Position numbers and translations under genes: made by a program. DNA of 64,000 nt from positions 47,323,528 through 47,387,527 of the forward strand of contig CM019823.1 of NCBI GenBank assembly GCA_009763385.1. Direction: 5' to 3'. Source of the DNA: Coix lacryma-jobi var. lacryma-jobi. Lineage: Eukaryota; Streptophyta; Magnoliopsida; Poales; Poaceae. The notes beneath the pieces are model-generated. The model searched no databases, had not been told where the DNA came from, and saw only the letters and a program-made list of their open reading frames with translations. This document shows positions 31,700 through 42,608 of this stretch, one piece after another. Position 1 is the first letter of the stretch; the number at the start of each line of letters is the position of its first letter.

Positions 31700-32662
31700 A
31701 GTGATGTGCATTATCTAAGGGGGAGTTGTTGCTTATGTCCAGGGGAGTGTGCTTGCTTTGCTTGTTGGGTTTTCAGTTTGGGTGTTTCAAATTGGTTTGG
31801 AGCTAGTTGTGTTGAGCCTTTGCCTCTTTCTGGAGGGACTAGCTATTTTACTCAGTTTTTGGCTTCCTTGCTCCGAATTTCTCGCTAGTGGTGTTGAGCC
31901 TGTTCTGCCTCTTCTTGAGGGCTAGCTTTGCTTTGCTTGGTTGCGTCGAGCCATAGTCCATGTCTTTGGGGACCAAGTTGTCTTGCTCATTCCACTTGTC
32001 CTTCTTTTGGCTTTGCTTCGCTTTTGGTCATTTGGATGAGTTCTCTTCGTTCTACCTTCTCTCTTCTTTTCCTTCTCTCTATATGATTTGTGTTGGTAGT
32101 TGACAATGCACTCATCAAGGGATAGATTGTGGATACACAGGGTGTAATCCGGGTCTTGTGATGATGAGTGATTGTCAACAGGTTTGATGCGCATGTTCTT
32201 TGGGTTGTGTTGTGCAGGTGTCGAGCTCAGAGACGGTGATCAAAGGCAAGGTGAAGGTCAAGTAGAGACGTGTTGTGCCGATGGACCAAGAGTGGTGAAG
32301 GGCGGACGTGAGGCATGGACTGACGGACCGGTGGCTGAGGATCAGCTGTGGTGGCTGATAGCCTGGGACAACGACAAGTGAAGACTTGCGGGTGGACGGG
32401 GTGCACGGGCGGTGCATCCCTCTATGGCTTCGGTTTGGTGGTAGAGCCCCAGAAAAACCACCGGCTGGCTGGTTTCTGAGTTTGGCCTCAAAACTCGGGC
32501 TGAGAACGGTTTCCAGGTTTGGGCCTCAAAACCTGGGCGCTGTCGGGTTTTCGAGTCGGATGGTTTGCTGGTTTGGGCCACAAAACCAGTGGCGGAGTTC
32601 ACGAGGTGGACGTCCGGGGTGGTGAAGCCACATGGCGGCATCGGGTAAGGTCGCGTTGAGGC
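31700..32662 (+). mobile_element. Sirevirus fragment, plus strand: 3' region and partial LTR
   Basis: 31700-32127 matches the last part of the B 3' non-coding region. It has a polypurine tract AGGGGGAG at 31718-31725, three hairpin units (31802-31843, 31884-31926, 31936-31977) and a degraded tract before the LTR. The LTR begins TGTGGATACAC at 32128 and is cut at 32662 by the Athila-like LTR. Its three visible palindromes (32476-32590) include an arm pair CTGGT/ACCAG not seen in B. Divergence from B and C is obvious, so this is an older or different family member. Confidence 0.8.
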
Positions 32663-33327
32663 TGTTGGTAGTTCTTAACTTCACTAAAGATAGAGCTAGG
32701 CAACTATCCCTGGTAACGGCCCAGAAATGCTTGTTGACACTTGCTAACGTCGTTACTAGGGGTAGACTATGGAATCTATCCCTGGCAACGGTGCCAGAAA
32801 TGCTTGTAGCAAGTCCAGTCACTATACCTAAAGGAGTGAAGCTAAAGAAGCTATGTACTAATGTCAAATGGGGTTGTCAATCCCGACACTAGTAGGAGCT
32901 AGCTAGAGAGATTGCAATCTACCTAGAGGAGATTCTGCAAGCGCACAGGACTATCGTAGTAGCACTTCGCCTGGGAGTACCAGGTGTCGATTTATTTGAT
33001 CCCAAAGGAAGGCTAGGGTGTGTATGAGTCGAGTCAAGGAGGGGATGAGACTCGAAGAATAAGAAAGGGAAAAGGAGAGAAGAGAATAGAGGAGATGTAA
33101 GGATAGAAAAATTTATGAGTGGATAGGTAAGGATGAAATGAATGGTTAAGGTAAGGTGATAGACAGGTAGATAGGGGCCGGGGAATAAGATAACTTAGGA
33201 TAACTAATATAACTAACTAATAACTAATAAACTACTCCTAGATAACTACGAAGCAAGATAGGCCAATGCCAAATAGCAACCAAGTTAAGTATAGTTTTAT
33301 TCTATCTTGTCAAGTACGGGCGTACTA

Positions 33328-34611
33328 TGTCGGTGTTTCGAACCCGGGGGTGTGACACCAACGAGTAATATGATCGCGTGCTCTCTTCCTGGATGGTGAT
33401 GCAAGATGACACAAGGATTTATCCTGGTTCGGGCAAAGAAGGCCCTACGTCCAGCGGGGGAGGAGGTTCTTGTATTACTTGCACCTAAGTGCTTGTACAG
33501 GGCGAATACAAGCTCAATGAGCGTGGACCGGAGTCCGGACTCGAGTGTGTACGTGTGTGGACTTGTGTGTTGTCTCTCGGAGTTGTGTAACCGTGGACTC
33601 GCGTCTTCTCTCTCGCGCGAAGGCCCTGGCGTCCCCTTTTATAGAACAAGAGGAGGCCAGGGTTCACACAGGATAGATATGTACAGCGCTCGATATGGCA
33701 TAGGGTAGGAATCCTGTCTTGTCGGGGCCACTGGAGCCGACGTGGGCGTTGCTGTTGAGGCGTCCTTGGAGCGTGGCCTCCATCCTGGGCGTGGACGTGA
33801 TGGTGTGACGATGTAGAAGCCGTGCAGCACCCATTCCGGCACGTACAGGACACGACGGGTCCCTCTGAGTCTTGGGGTACCTGTCTTCCATAGCATGAAA
33901 GCAGTTAGGGCTCGAGGGGCGCGGAGCCGCCTCGAGGTGGCGCCTACGGGGGGCTCGAGCCCCCGCAGGTATGGACAAGTCCCGTGAAAATTGATTGAGC
34001 AGTGGGCATCCGGGCTTCGAGACGTGGCTTGGACGTGCAACAGTGTAGGGCATGGGTTAACAGTGCCGTACTGGCGCCCTTTTGCCCATGCTTGTGGTGA
34101 AAACGAGACTTGACTCTGCCCTGGTTACTGTGGTACACGTCGGCTGCAGAGGACGTGACTGGAGTAGGTGGATGTACTAAATGCGCGGTATGGGGCTGGC
34201 ATCCGATGCCTGCGCCGCTCGAGGGAAGCATAAGCGTCTCGAGGGATAGGCTGCTGTGCCAGAGAGGCTCGAGGTCCCCGTGTGGGGTCTCGAGGTATGG
34301 TGTTCGGCTGTGGGGGCTCGAGCCCTAAATGCCAGGACTCGAGGTTTTAGTGGAGCGCTCGCCCGGAGCCTGGCTTCGGAGGGCTCGGGCGAGATGGAGA
34401 ACGGGCGTCTGCCCGAGGCCTGGCTCGGTGAACTTGGGCGAGACGGAGAGCGCGCGTTCGCCCGAGGCCTGGTTTGGCGGGCCATGTTGTGGGCCTCGAG
34501 GGGTTGGTCTCTTTAAGGGTTTAGACTAGTCAGGTTTGTTATTTACTGGCGTTCTAGGTTTAACCTATAGTTTGCGTTGATTGGGGGTACCCCTTTTGTG
34601 GACCCCCGACA
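33328..34611 (-). repeat. Tat-like 3' LTR (1284 bp)
   Basis: Complete LTR. A TATA box (TATAAAAGGGG on the minus strand) lies at about 33636-33643. It is close to identical with the right LTR apart from scattered one-base changes, so insertion is fairly recent on the scale of this window. Confidence 0.9.
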
Positions 34612-34625
34612 GTAGCCCCCGAGCC
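34612..34625 (-). promoter_or_regulatory. Tat-like polypurine tract
   Basis: The minus strand reads GGCTCGGGGGCTAC and abuts the LTR start TGTCGG, the typical Tat-lineage arrangement. Confidence 0.8.
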
Positions 34626-35605
34626 CTTGTTCGAGTGCTTGCACTCGAGCACGGGCTCCCGACTGGGATCTCGAGGGTTAGCTAACTAGTCTCGAGGGTT
34701 TGGTCGTTTTGATTCCGTGGGTGTCGTGCGAGCGACCCCGCGGGTGTAGCTCCCGAGGCCACAGGGGAGTGGTTTGAACTCCCTCGTGGGCTTTTTGCGA
34801 GTTTTAGTTGCGTTTTTTAGGTCCGGAGTGTCGAGCCCCCGAGTCTTTTAGACCCTCTTTCGTCGAGGGGTGCCAGGCTGAACCGGCCGCCGGCTCTTCG
34901 AGCTGTCCGGCACGCCGGTTGCCCTGGCTTGTCATCCCGCGAGTCCTTTCGATCGGATGCGAGGGGGGATGCCTCGTACTACCACGAGCGGGCGAGTATC
35001 GAGGTTCCCGGTGAGCTGGTAACGGGGAATCCAAGTGAGACCTCGTGCCCCGTTCGATAGGGGTCGACTGTAGCCCGGAGGCGATCTCATAAAGCATGGG
35101 TGCTCAGTCTGCAGGAGTGCCGGGTCCATTCGATAGGGCCCGGTGGCTCGATGCCTCCCTCCGAGGGGATCTCACTGCACGTCGTGCTCCCTGCCTTGGA
35201 TACACGTGAGGGGCCTCGAGGGCTTGGCCCTCGAGTGATGCCGCGAGTGGCGCCCCTTGGTGTCCCTGACTCGGGTGCTCGAAGCCGGCTGTCGAACCCT
35301 CTTCGAGGGCCAGCCTTCGCTGCTTCGAGGCTTAGGGCCGGGGCCCGTTTTTACCTTCGTGAAGAAGCCTCCGTCGTCTGGGAATCCTTCTGCCCGTTGG
35401 GCGCGCCTTTTTAGGCGGAAACCGTCGGGGAGGGCGGCGGACGCAAGCCGAAGCGACGGTCGTGGCGGGCCGGGTAGTGGAGCGAATGGAGAGCTGCCGC
35501 GTGTACCCTGCATCCGGCTCGAGACGTGGTTAGGTGGGCGCATTAAATGCTATGCGGTTACCTTTTTCGTCGCCGTGGGACGCCTCGCCTGTTGGGGTTC
35601 CTTCG

Positions 35606-35613
35606 TATAAATA
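35606..35613 (+). promoter_or_regulatory. Putative TATA box of the antisense gene
   Basis: TATAAATA lies 140 bp upstream of the antisense ATG at 35753, inside the element and far from both LTRs. The 1.0 kb between the polypurine tract and this box (34626-35605) is GC-rich without a supported gene and is the likely promoter region. It suggests the antisense gene is transcribed from its own promoter. Confidence 0.55.
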
Positions 35614-35752
35614 CCGAGATAGGGGGAGAAGGCTCTTCTCTTTGCCTTTGCCTTCATAGCCGCCACAGCTACCCGTGCATCTCCTTCCTGAGCCCGCCAT
35701 CCGTATCCTTCTCTGCTGTCCATCCGCCGCCCAAGTCCACGCCGTCGTTGCC

Positions 35753-38700
35753 ATGGCCGACAAGACTCCGCCGCAACCGGCCGAAGACTGGAGCCGATCG
35801 AAGACGACGCATCGCGAGTTGGACTCGCTGGTGGCGCAGGGACTTCTCCGCCCCAACCCGGAGGGGGGACCCGCGTGGTGGATCGTCCCATCGGCGGATC
35901 ACCGGGAGCCGCAGCCGCCGGAGGGGTACGTGGTGAGCTTCACCCGTTACCACCGCATGGGGCTCGGTGTCTCGCCGAGCCGCTTCATGCGTGCGTTGAC
36001 CCACCACTACGAGGTGGAGCTGCAGCATTTCTCCCCCAACTCGATCTCGCACGCCGCCATCTTCGCCGCGGTGTGCGAGGGGTACCTGAAGATCGAGCCG
36101 CACTGGGAGATGTTCGTTCACATTTTCCGGGGCGAGCTCTTCACCAAGACGTCGAAGTCCAGGGAGAAGCGGCTCGTGCGCGCTGGCTCCCTCGCCATCA
36201 CCATGCGGACTGGGACCTCGTCGGCCGGCGTCCCCCGCGAGTACCTCCGCTACAAGCTCTCGACCAACCAAGCAGGATGGAACGACCACTGGTTCTATCT
36301 GCGGAACGAGGGGGGCTCCTTCCAGTACACCGGCAGGGTCCTTGACCGGCGCCCGGAAAAGTGGAACTGGGGCGTCGTGGCGGATAAGCAGCGCCATTTG
36401 CTGCCCCTGATGGAGATGATGAAGACGCTGGTGGACGAGAAGGGGCTGACCGTCCAGGCGGTAATCTGGGCGTTCCACCAGCGACGGGTTCTTCCGCTGG
36501 CGGACCGCCCCCTTTTCTTGTTCGAGATGGGGCCGAAGGCCGAGCCCGAGGCGCTGAACGGGTCGAGGATGGCCAAGGAGGGACTGACTTGTAGCGACGG
36601 CATCTCCCGGGTGGCGATCACGATCCATGGATCGTTTGCCCCGGAGAGTTCCAATCTGATCCCAATGGCGCCCGACAAGGGGTGCCTCGATCTGGTAGGT
36701 CCCCATCGAGCTAGCCCGTCTCGAGCCTCCCCTCCTTCTTTCTTCTTCGAACCTGCCTTCTTTTCGTGTTTTTTCCTCATCACGTTTCCTTTTTCAGGGG
36801 GCGTTCACGTGTCGTGCCTCGAGGCCCCCGGTGAGGGAGGACGCCGCGGAGACACAGGTGAGCGCCTCTCCGCTCAAAAGGAAAAAGAGAACAAGGATTC
36901 CAGAAAGAAGAAAGAGAAAACAAAAACTTGCGTCGGTCGGCTCGGGAGCAAAGGTTGGCGAAGGCTCGCCGCAATCGGCAGCCTGGGGACGAGTCCCCCG
37001 AGCTCAGCTCCTCGAGCTCGGAGGATGATGATGATGATGATGATGATGAGAGCGACGACGAGGGGATGGACGCGCGCCTGAGACGCGCGGGTTTGGCGAC
37101 ATCCGGGCTGACCGCTCCCCTGTGCAGGAGGACATCTACGAGGTCCCACCGGCGAAGGGATCGCGCGGGACGCAGCCGCGAAAGGCCGCATCAGGCCCAG
37201 CCTCGTCGGAGGCTCAGGGCATCTCGAGCTCCGCGCCGGTCGCGCCGGCTGTCACGAAGAAGCCACGGACCAGGAGCGCTATTGCCGCGGCGCAGAAGGA
37301 GACCACAGCCGCATCGACCCAGGCGGGGGGTCTTGAGAAGCGGCCGACAGGTAGAGAAGGATTTCGGGCCCGACCGCCGCGAGCCGTCAAGGGCGCCGTC
37401 GAGCCCGCGGAGGAGCGGGCGCCAGGAGGAGGCGTCGAGCCCGCGCCATCACGAGCGTCGGGGAGGGAGCCCCCGGGCTTCTCGTGACCAGGGGCGTGAG
37501 CGTCCCCGGAGTCCATCGCCGCACCGCCGCCGGGTCACAGAAGCGGACGCGGGAGGGCGCGACCGCCAGCGCGAGCGCCGGAGCAGGTCCCGGAGCCCGC
37601 GCCGGGGCGGGCGCCACGACGACAGCACGAGGGAGGTACGGTCGCCCTCCCGCGATGTGGGGCAGAAGGAGGGCTCTCCCTCGAGGCGAGCCACGGGAGC
37701 GTCGGGAGCCCTCCCCCCATCCCACCCTGCGGAGACGGCCCAGGCGCAGGGCTCGAGCCGTGGGGTGGGCTCGAAGCCCCCGAGTGGGTCCGGCGATTCC
37801 GGAAAGAAGCCCAGCCGCCGCTTTGGGTGAGTAGTTTTCTTGGGTCTCGTCGGTAGTGAGGCTTTACCTCTTTACTTTTGATGATGCATGCCATCTCTGG
37901 TTTCTCAGGGGGAAGCGCTCCTACCAGGAGGTGGACCTCGCTGCGTCCAAGCGGGCCAAGACCTCGAGCCCCGTCGAGGCACAAGCACCTCGAGGTATGG
38001 CACCTTCCTCCGCTAGAGAAGCCGCTTGGCTGGAGAAGGCTCGAGCTGCCATGGCTCGAGGAGGCCAGATGATCGTCGCGAATTTTGGTGAGGCCGTCGC
38101 CATCGACCACAGGGGTCGAGGCATCCTTCCCGATTCTGATATCACTGTCATCTCGTATTGCAGGGGCCGCAGCTCGCGGCGTCGAGCCCGCCACTACCAC
38201 GCCCACTGAGGCGCTGCCTCCTCCCCCTCCTCCTCCCGCGATGGCGTCAGTTGGGAGCGCCACCCTTCCCCCCGCTACAACGGCTGTTCCGGGGGAAGCG
38301 CCTGGGGCGAGCACGGCCCCGCCGGTGTCTTGGGCGAGGAGACCACGCCCCTCGAGGCCCCGACCGACACGAGCCGGGCTGCGGAGGAGGGAAAGGGGGG
38401 AGAGGCGTTGGCGGAGAAGGAGCCGACGGTGGAGGACCTCCTGAACGAGCTGGAGCAGGGGCCGCTCCTCGCCGCGGGCTTGACGATGGTGGAGGCGCCC
38501 GAGGCGCCGGCTAGCGCTGACAAGACGCCGGAGGACCCGGCCAGGGAAGAGCCGGGGCCCGTGCCGTCGGGCGGCGGGCCGCAGCTGGCGGGCCGCCGGG
38601 GCAGCTCGGGGCGGAGAGGGATCGTGCCCGACATCGAGCTTGACCGACCAGTATGGCCGTTTCCCGACGCGCCGAGCCCGTCCTCGCCATGGTCTCCGTC

Positions 38701-39999
38701 GAGCAACCGGTCCAGCGGGGGGCCCGCGCGAGGTGCGGTCCATCTTCCGGGAGGTGGCCGAGCTCATGGCGGAGGCGGAGCGGTCCTGCTCCGAGGAGGC
38801 GGGCCGGTCCGCACAGGTGTCGGCCGCCCTCGCGAGGGCTGAGGCGGAGCTTCAAGATCTCCGCGCTGAGCTGAGCCGGAACGCCCAAATGGCGAGCCGG
38901 CTCAACGAGGCGGAGGCGGAGGTCCGGGCGGCTCGAGGTGAGGTCGCTCGATCCAAGGAGGAGCCGCCGCCGCTCTCGAGCGTCGAGGAAGGAGGCCGCG
39001 GACGCCCGAAGCGAGGCCACCTCCGCCCGGGCTGAAGCTGAGGCGCGAAGCAGGAGGCCGCTGACGCCCGTGGCGAGGCCGCCACCGCCCGAACCGCAGC
39101 GGAGGCGGCGAGGAAAAGAGGCCGAGGATGCTCAATGCGATGCCGCTGCCGCGCGGTCCGCAGCGGAGGTGGCGAAGAAGGAGGCCGAAGACGCCGAGAG
39201 CGTGTCGCCACCGCCCGAGCTGCCGAGGGGGCGGCGCGGCAGGAGGTGATCCGAAAGGATCTGGCCCTCGTGGAGGCGGGCAGGCTGATCGAGGAGCTTA
39301 GGTCCGAGAAGCTCCTCATGCTGGCCGAGAAGCGCAGGTTCGAGCAGCGCGCTGAGGGCCTTACCAGCGACCTCGCCGCACTAGGGCAACATTGCGATGG
39401 TGAGGCTTACACCTTGTCCTTGTTTGGGCCTCGAAGTTTTTTGTTACGCCGCAGTCTCACTCTTCCTCGTTCGTGCGCAGGGGTCGAGAAGACGGTCGAG
39501 GAGCTCCGCGGGACGAACCAGGCTCTCTTGGACCAACTCCAAGACGAGACGATGGTGGCGGAGCGGGCTCGCACTTCCCTCGACCGGCTCGGCTCCATGT
39601 GGGGTGTCCTCCGGTGGCTGCGGCAGAAGGTGCGGTGGCCCGAGGCGACGCCTTGGTCGACGCCTTGTGCTTCCTCGACGTAGCGGCGCGGGGGACCGTG
39701 TCCGGCAAGCTCTCCATCATGGCGTCAAGCAGACGCTCGCGGTCGTCCGTTTCGGCTTCCGCTTCCCGGTCCACGTTGTCGCCAATGGCTTCATCGAGAT
39801 CGAGGGGAAGGACGAGGAGTGGAACAACCGCCGTGTCGACAAAATCTTGGAGAAGATGGAGAGGCCGGGGACGTCGCTCGCGAAGATCTTCGAGGAGGAC
39901 GTGCTGCCTCCTGACGCCAGCAGCGGTGTCGAGGACCCTCCTCCCTCTAGCTCGGGTGTCGAGGCTGAGCCCGCCGTGGAAGACCTCGGGGATGAGTAG
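35753..39999 (+). CDS. Antisense intron-containing gene of the Tat-like element (Transposase_28-type)
   Basis: Start MADKTPPQPAEDW at 35753. Exon 1 (35753-36694, 314 codons) contains a region like the Pfam 'putative gypsy type transposon' family (Transposase_28), with YHRMGLGVSPSRFMRALTHHYEVEL and CEGYLKIEPHWEMFVHIF. GT-AG introns are visible at 36695-36797, 37827-37908, 38088-38163 and 39400-39480. At 37827 and 38088 the codon is split and restored in frame by splicing. Later exons encode Lys-rich and acidic stretches (Ser/Asp/Glu run near 37010-37055), Pro-rich sequence, a coiled-coil-like Glu/Ala/Arg region (38740-39380) and a C-terminus ending VEDLGDE at 39999. At least one frameshift (near 36925) and others near 37110, 38340 and 39650 interrupt it. 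The role of such antisense proteins is unknown. Confidence 0.7.
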
Positions 40000-40453
40000 T
40001 ACCGACGAAGATTAGGGCCTGCGTGCCAAATTGGGCGTCGAGGCCCTTGTAAGAATTTTATGACATGAATGAGGTCCGTCGAGACCCGTATGTATATGAT
40101 CTTGTTTTTTTAAGGGGTTGTTTTCTTTCAAATTTATTTGACCACTTCTCTTTGTTGCAAGCTCGAGTTTCTGCTAGCTTAGTCTGTGTTCCTTCGATAC
40201 GTCGCGAGCCCCTCGAGGGGAGGCGTAGGTAGGGTACCGTAGCCCGGGGGCGTAGGTGGCCGTCTACGTCGACGCCTCCCGACCCTTGGAGGCTCGAGGT
40301 ATTTTAGGATTTAGACGTCGCTAGTTCACTCGAGGCACGAGTCGAGATGAGGGTCGAATTTTTGAAAAGAAAACGCGTTTTTTCCGGAGTCTGGGGGGAG
40401 GTCCCCCCGTCAGCCCCGAGGGAGGCTCGACCCTGAGCATGGCAGGGTCGAGG
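40000..40453. other. Gap between convergent antisense gene and integrase end
   Basis: 454 bp between the antisense stop (39999) and the integrase stop (40454). The two genes converge here. No coding frame, clear polyadenylation signal or repeat stands out. The motif TCGAGG recurs many times here and throughout the element. Confidence 0.5.
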
Positions 40454-41387
40454 CTACCTTAAGTTGCTAAGCAAAATGAAAGACGATGCACGAGTTTGTT
40501 CATTCATTTTGGGCGTGTTTGTACAAAGCAACAAAATGAATGAGGCCTCGAGGCCTTTAAGGGTAGAAGCGACGTAGCTGAGATATATTCCACGCGTTTG
40601 CCAGGATTCTCCTTGGTCGTCGTAGAGCTTGTATGTTCCTGGCTTGAGCACCTCAGCTACGGTGTATGGGCCCTCCCATGGAGGGGTGAGCTTGTGGCGC
40701 CCTCGATTGTCTTGCAGTCGTCGAAGCACGAGGTCCCCACCGCCAGGTCCTCTTGCGCACGTGCTTGTCGTGGTAGCGTCGAAGTGTTTGCTGGTAGCGC
40801 GCGGAATTGATGAGCGCCACGTCTCGGGCCTCCTCGAGCTGGTCCTTGGCGTTGGCGAGCTTTTGTCGTTGGTTTGATCGTTGTAGGCTCGAAGTCGAGG
40901 GGAGCCGTACTCGAGGTCCGTAGGCAAGACGGCCTCGGCGCCGTAAGTTAGGAAAAACGGAGTGAACCCGGTGGCTCGACTCGGCGTAGTCCTAGGCCCC
41001 ACAGCACCGAGGGGAGCTCTGCAGCCCACCCCTTCCGAAATTTTTGAGGGTTTGAACAGCCTCGGCTTCAGCCCATGGAGTATCATGCCGTTGGCGCGCT
41101 CGACCTGCTCGTTGCATTGAGGGTATGCGACCGAGGCCCAGGTTACGCGAATGTTGTTGTCGTCGCAGAAGTTGGTAAACTTTTTGCCCGTGAATTGGGT
41201 GCATTGTCGGTGATGATGACGTTAGGCACCCCAAACCGGTACATGATGTTGCGATGAACTCGACGGCTTTCTCAGAGGTGGGGTCGCCTATGGGCTTGGC
41301 CTCGATCCACTTGGTGATTTTGTCGATGGCCACGAGCACTGAGTGTACTTCTTGAGGGACCCACGAGGTCGAGCCCCCAGACGGCAA
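40454..41387 (-). pseudogene. Tat-like integrase core and C-terminal domain, frameshifted
   Basis: Two overlapping frames. 40992-41387 has SVLVAIDKITKWIEAKPIGDPTSEKAVEFI (core). 40454-41086 has RATGFTPFFLTYGAEAVLPTDLE, DLVLRRLQDNRGRHKLTPPWEGPYTV and YLSYVAS, the usual end of gypsy integrases. The central catalytic Asp region (DNGTQF-type) near 41190-41220 is scrambled by shifts. Integrase inserts element cDNA. As written it is broken. Confidence 0.82.
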
Positions 41388-42552
41388 ACGGCCAAGTAAT
41401 GGGGATCATCTGGGCGTGCGCGGGTTGATGCGTTTGCTTAGCGTAAAACTGACACCCTTGGCAAGCTTGGACCAGGCGCTTGGCGTCTCCGATGGCGGTT
41501 GGCCAGTAGAAGCCTTGTCGGAAGGCGTTCCCTACCAAGGTCCTCGGCGCTGCGTGATGGCCGCAGGCCCCCGAGTGCATGTCGTCGAGGAGCCTGCGTC
41601 CCTCCTCGAGGGGGATGCAGCGTTGAAGGATTCCTGATGGGCTTCGACGGTACAGCTCCCGTTCGTCGCCGTAGATGACGTAGGTCTTGGCCCTTCGAGC
41701 GATGCGTCGGGGCTCCGTCTTGTCTTCTGGTAGCACGCCTTGCGTCAGGTAGTCGAGGAAGGGCGTCCGCCAGTCGAGGGGTCGTGATGAAGAAGAGGCG
41801 GGTGCGTCGATCTGCATCGCCTCAGTGGATGTCGAGGGGTCGTTCTCGAGGGGTGGCGTTGAAGGTCGAGCCCCCGTGTCTGGTTCGAGGGGTGGCGTCG
41901 AGGAGCCAGCCCCCGGGCCGATTTTGACGGATGGCTCGAAGATATCCCTCGAGAAGACGTCTGGTGGAACCGTGCCGCGCGTGGACGCCAACTTTGCCAG
42001 CTCGTCTGCGGCCTCGTTGTACTTTCGAGCTATGTGGTTGAGCTCGAGGCCGTGGAACTTATCTTCTAGCTTGCGCACCTCCCCGCAGTATGCTTCCATC
42101 CTGGGATCGATGCAGCTCGAGGCCTTCATGACCTGGTTGACGACGAGCTGCGAGTCCCCTCGAACGTCGAGGCGTCGGACCCCAAGCTCGAGGGCTATGC
42201 GCAGCCCATTGACGAGGGCCTCGTACTCAGCGACGTTGTTGGAGGCGGGGAAGTGCAAGCGCAGCAGGTAGCGCACGTGGACTCCGAGGGGTGAGAAAGA
42301 GCAGGCTGCACCTGCCCCTGTCTTCATGAGGGACCCGTCGAAGTACATAGTCCAGAGCTCGGCTTGGATTTGTGCTGGCGGGAGCTGGGTGTCGGTCCAC
42401 TCAGCAACGAAGTCCGCCAATGCTTGCGACTTGATGGCTTTTCGCGGGGCGTAGGTGATGGCCTCCCCCATTAGCTCGGCGGACCACTTGGCGATGCGCC
42501 CCGTGGCCTCCGGATTGTTGATGATCTCACCGAGGGGGAAGGACGACACCAC
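41272..42552 (-). CDS. Tat-like second RNase H and integrase N-terminal domain
   Basis: 426-codon open frame. Residues about 60-180 carry the plant-type (archaeal-like) RNase H: MYFDGSLMKTGAGAA, NNVAEYEALVNGLRIA, VRGDSQLVVNQV and YNEAADELAKLAS, with the D/E/D/D acidic pattern. Residues about 185-245 are a Pro/Thr-rich linker. From about 310, SGACGHHAAPRTLVGNAFRQGFYWP followed by CQGCQFYAKQ is the HHCC zinc-binding domain of gypsy integrase, then WPFAVWGLDLVGP (first catalytic Asp). A shift after this point moves integrase to the next frame. A dual RNase H is diagnostic of the Tat lineage. Confidence 0.87.
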   Translation of the reverse strand: MVSSFPLGEIINNPEATGRIAKWSAELMGEAITYAPRKAIKSQALADFVAEWTDTQLPPAQIQAELWTMYFDGSLMKTGAGAACSFSPLGVHVRYLLRLHFPASNNVAEYEALVNGLRIALELGVRRLDVRGDSQLVVNQVMKASSCIDPRMEAYCGEVRKLEDKFHGLELNHIARKYNEAADELAKLASTRGTVPPDVFSRDIFEPSVKIGPGAGSSTPPLEPDTGARPSTPPLENDPSTSTEAMQIDAPASSSSRPLDWRTPFLDYLTQGVLPEDKTEPRRIARRAKTYVIYGDERELYRRSPSGILQRCIPLEEGRRLLDDMHSGACGHHAAPRTLVGNAFRQGFYWPTAIGDAKRLVQACQGCQFYAKQTHQPAHAQMIPITWPFAVWGLDLVGPSRSTLSARGHRQNHQVDRGQAHRRPHL

Positions 42553-42608
42553 CGTTACGGGATGAGCGAGGAAGTAGTGCTGGAGCTTGCGCCTCGTGAT
42601 GATGATGC

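Noticed and set aside
35669..36706. Minus-strand 345-codon frame opposite the antisense gene
   Set aside because: The plus-strand frame has the conserved domain, ATG, TATA box and splice sites. The opposite frame is basic and repetitive without a family.
35753..39999. Captured host gene inside the Tat-like element
   Set aside because: Its exon 1 domain belongs to the known transposon-associated Transposase_28-type family found in Tat antisense genes, so it is an element gene rather than a fresh capture.
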